Source of the DNA: an uncultured Sutterella sp.
GTDB lineage: Bacteria; Pseudomonadota; Gammaproteobacteria; Burkholderiales; Burkholderiaceae_F
Direction of reading: 5' to 3'
NCBI GenBank assembly: GCA_905206345.1
Contig: CAJLGW010000083.1
Location: 1-7,159, forward strand
DNA: 7,159 bases
A model generated the notes under the pieces. It ran no database searches. It worked only from the letters and a program-made list of their open reading frames with translations, and was not told the origin of the DNA. Each line of letters starts with the position of its first letter. The first letter of the stretch is position 1. Of this stretch, positions 5,970 to 7,159 are shown in pieces. The translations under genes and the position numbers were made by a program.

Positions 5970-6914
5970 TCAAACACCTACACCCATCAGAGTCAGTGTT
6001 ATGGGAATCGCAACAGCAGAGAGTAACGTCGAAACAAAGATGGCGTTACTCGAAGCTCCCTCTTCACTTCTAAAATCGGTTGCCATCATGTAGATGTTAA
6101 TAGCCACAGGAAGAGCCGCTGTTAAAGTGACTGCGTAGGTTTCAAGGTCTGGCAAATCAATAGCGCGAGCCAAAAGGAAAACCAATAAGGGTTGAACCAC
6201 AATCTTTAAAGCGGAAATGCCTAAACCTTTAGGCAAGCCTGCCGTGAATTTGTGTTGTGCCAAACCCATACCGACTACAATTAACGCTACGGGCGTTGTG
6301 GCATGGGCAACAAGACTGATGGATTGATCAAGAAATTGAGGAAGTTTGAGTCCCGTGAAGCTAAAGGCGCTACCTAACAAAATTGCAAAGACTATGGGGT
6401 TTTTAAAGACGCGAGTCATGGAGACAAACACTTTTTTCATGTCTTGGGTGCTGCCGGGTTTGCCGAATTCAACAAAGGCAATGGCAGTTGTCCACATGGT
6501 GATGACGGAGAAAATCACAATAAGGCTGAGCGTGGGAATAGCACCATCACCGAGACTGACTTGAACAATCGGCACACCCAACTGAACATTGTTCCCAAAA
6601 ATCGCTGCCATCCCAAAAACGGTTTTACCAGTGTTATCTAAACCAAAGCTTCTGCCTAAAAGCCGTCCTAAGAAAAACACAATGACGCAAGAGGTGGCGA
6701 AAACGCCGATTGCACGATAATCAATGGCAGGAAGTTCAGAGATATTGCTCATCAGTTTAAAGAGCAACACAGGCATTAATAAGCGGAAGGTGAAACTACC
6801 CAATGCACGGCTTGTTTCGGTGTTAAAGAGTTTGCACTTAATTAAAAGCCAGCCCAGTAAAACGAGCAAAAAAAGGGGTAAACAAACTTCGAGATGGTAG
6901 AGAAATAGCGTCAT
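5970..6914 (-). CDS. AEC-family (auxin efflux carrier type) permease
   Basis: The product is a 314-residue inner-membrane protein with about ten hydrophobic segments in two halves around a hydrophilic stretch near 150-168. The motif FGNNVQLGVPIV (106-117) is typical of the AEC/PIN-like family, as are the N-terminal PLFLLVLLGWLLIK (13-26) and the late ALPVAINIYMMA segment (267-278). Bacterial members transport organic acids such as malate or malonate, though many have no known substrate. I choose ATG 6914, which gives the family's usual length and start (MTLFLYHLEV). A TTG start at 7025 would add 37 residues with no family resemblance; neither start has a strong Shine-Dalgarno, so this is moderately certain. 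The C-terminal 143 codons are duplicated in the pseudogene at 1559-1990. The gene lies 38 bases from the TnpB remnant, tail to tail, with no clear terminator between. Confidence 0.87.
   Translation of the reverse strand: MTLFLYHLEVCLPLFLLVLLGWLLIKCKLFNTETSRALGSFTFRLLMPVLLFKLMSNISELPAIDYRAIGVFATSCVIVFFLGRLLGRSFGLDNTGKTVFGMAAIFGNNVQLGVPIVQVSLGDGAIPTLSLIVIFSVITMWTTAIAFVEFGKPGSTQDMKKVFVSMTRVFKNPIVFAILLGSAFSFTGLKLPQFLDQSISLVAHATTPVALIVVGMGLAQHKFTAGLPKGLGISALKIVVQPLLVFLLARAIDLPDLETYAVTLTAALPVAINIYMMATDFRSEEGASSNAIFVSTLLSAVAIPITLTLMGVGV
5972..6401 (-). repeat. 430-base direct repeat, right copy (partner 1561-1990)
   Basis: This is the right-hand partner and lies within the intact AEC permease gene (codons 172-314). 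The repeats' facing ends are about 4.0 kb apart, so recombination between them would remove one repeat and everything between while leaving a full-length AEC gene. Confidence 0.92.
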
Positions 6915-7018
6915 GATGACTGAGAAACAATGCATGCAATGAGCAAATGTTAACGCAGGTTTTTGAAGAAATCTTGAGTAGTTATATCTATTTGATTTGA
7001 AAGCGAATATTTTCTCAT

Positions 7019-7087
7019 TATGCAATATTTCGACTTTCTGTTATACAAAATTTCAGCTTTTCACTATACAAAATTTTGAGATTTCAT
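7019..7087. repeat. Three tandem ~23-base repeats upstream of the AEC gene
   Basis: Units start at 7019, 7042 and 7065. The second and third share TATACAAAATTT exactly and then diverge (TCA recurs near both ends); the first is looser (TATGCAATATTTC, 15 of 23 positions as in unit two). They lie 105 to 173 bases upstream of the chosen AEC start, where a promoter or operator would be expected. No confident promoter could be fixed. The rest of the gene-free stretch 6915-7159 shows no gene; a weak ACTTT/AAAGT hairpin near 7120-7135 is not called. Confidence 0.55.
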
Positions 7088-7159
7088 TGAGCAGTATTTT
7101 TGTATTGGTTCATCACACTTTAGCGTGAAAGTTGTAAAACCCAAGCAAAAAGTGGTAAC

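Noticed and set aside
5873..6073. 66-codon + strand open frame crossing the TnpB remnant and AEC 3' end
   Set aside because: It joins the TnpB tail in another frame to antisense AEC sequence; the same antisense frame appears over the duplicate copy near 1561, as expected of a shadow.
6346..6641. + strand open frames of 72 and 65 codons within the AEC gene
   Set aside because: They are antisense shadows of the intact permease.
6915..7025. 37-residue N-terminal extension of the AEC permease from a TTG codon
   Set aside because: The added residues do not resemble AEC proteins, and the shorter start gives the normal family length and N-terminal membrane segment.

Overview
The window is an AT-rich bacterial segment that mixes metabolic genes with remains of mobile DNA. 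The DcuC-type carrier, the AEC permease, the bacterial group II intron end and the TnpB style together suggest a Gram-negative, probably facultatively or strictly anaerobic proteobacterium. No gene fixes the taxon, so this is only an inference.

Left part (1-1558, + strand). The first ~54 bases look like the 3' end of a group II intron (last half of domain V, then domain VI with its branch-point A); the rest of the intron lies off the left edge. Next comes a gene for an AlbA_2/Schlafen-type putative regulator (147-1463). Its promoter region carries a perfect 31-base palindrome. A 35-base element from that region recurs directly after the gene, and GTTAGAT heptamers occur many times on both sides.

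Middle left (1559-2160, - strand). This is a truncated duplicate of the C-terminal 143 codons of the AEC permease found intact at the right end. It has a nonsense codon and lacks the N-terminal half. About 130 unassigned bases and a good intrinsic terminator for the following - strand operon come next.

Centre (2171-5712). A compact catabolic module: an M20 metallopeptidase/deacylase followed 24 bases later by a DcuC-family transporter, both on the - strand. A GntR/HutC-type regulator is transcribed divergently from the 110-base control region, which contains a repeated 14-base box. The simplest reading is that the transporter brings in a small anionic peptide or N-acyl amino acid, the cytoplasmic M20 enzyme hydrolyses it, and the GntR protein senses it or a product.

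Right part (5713-7159). Immediately after the regulator lies the C-terminal scrap of an IS200/IS605 TnpB gene, interrupted by a stop. The intact AEC permease (- strand) comes next, and its upstream region holds three tandem ~23-base repeats.

The truncated and intact AEC copies form 430-base direct repeats (22 mismatches, no gaps by my hand alignment) that bracket the whole catabolic module. That arrangement could permit deletion of the module by recombination.
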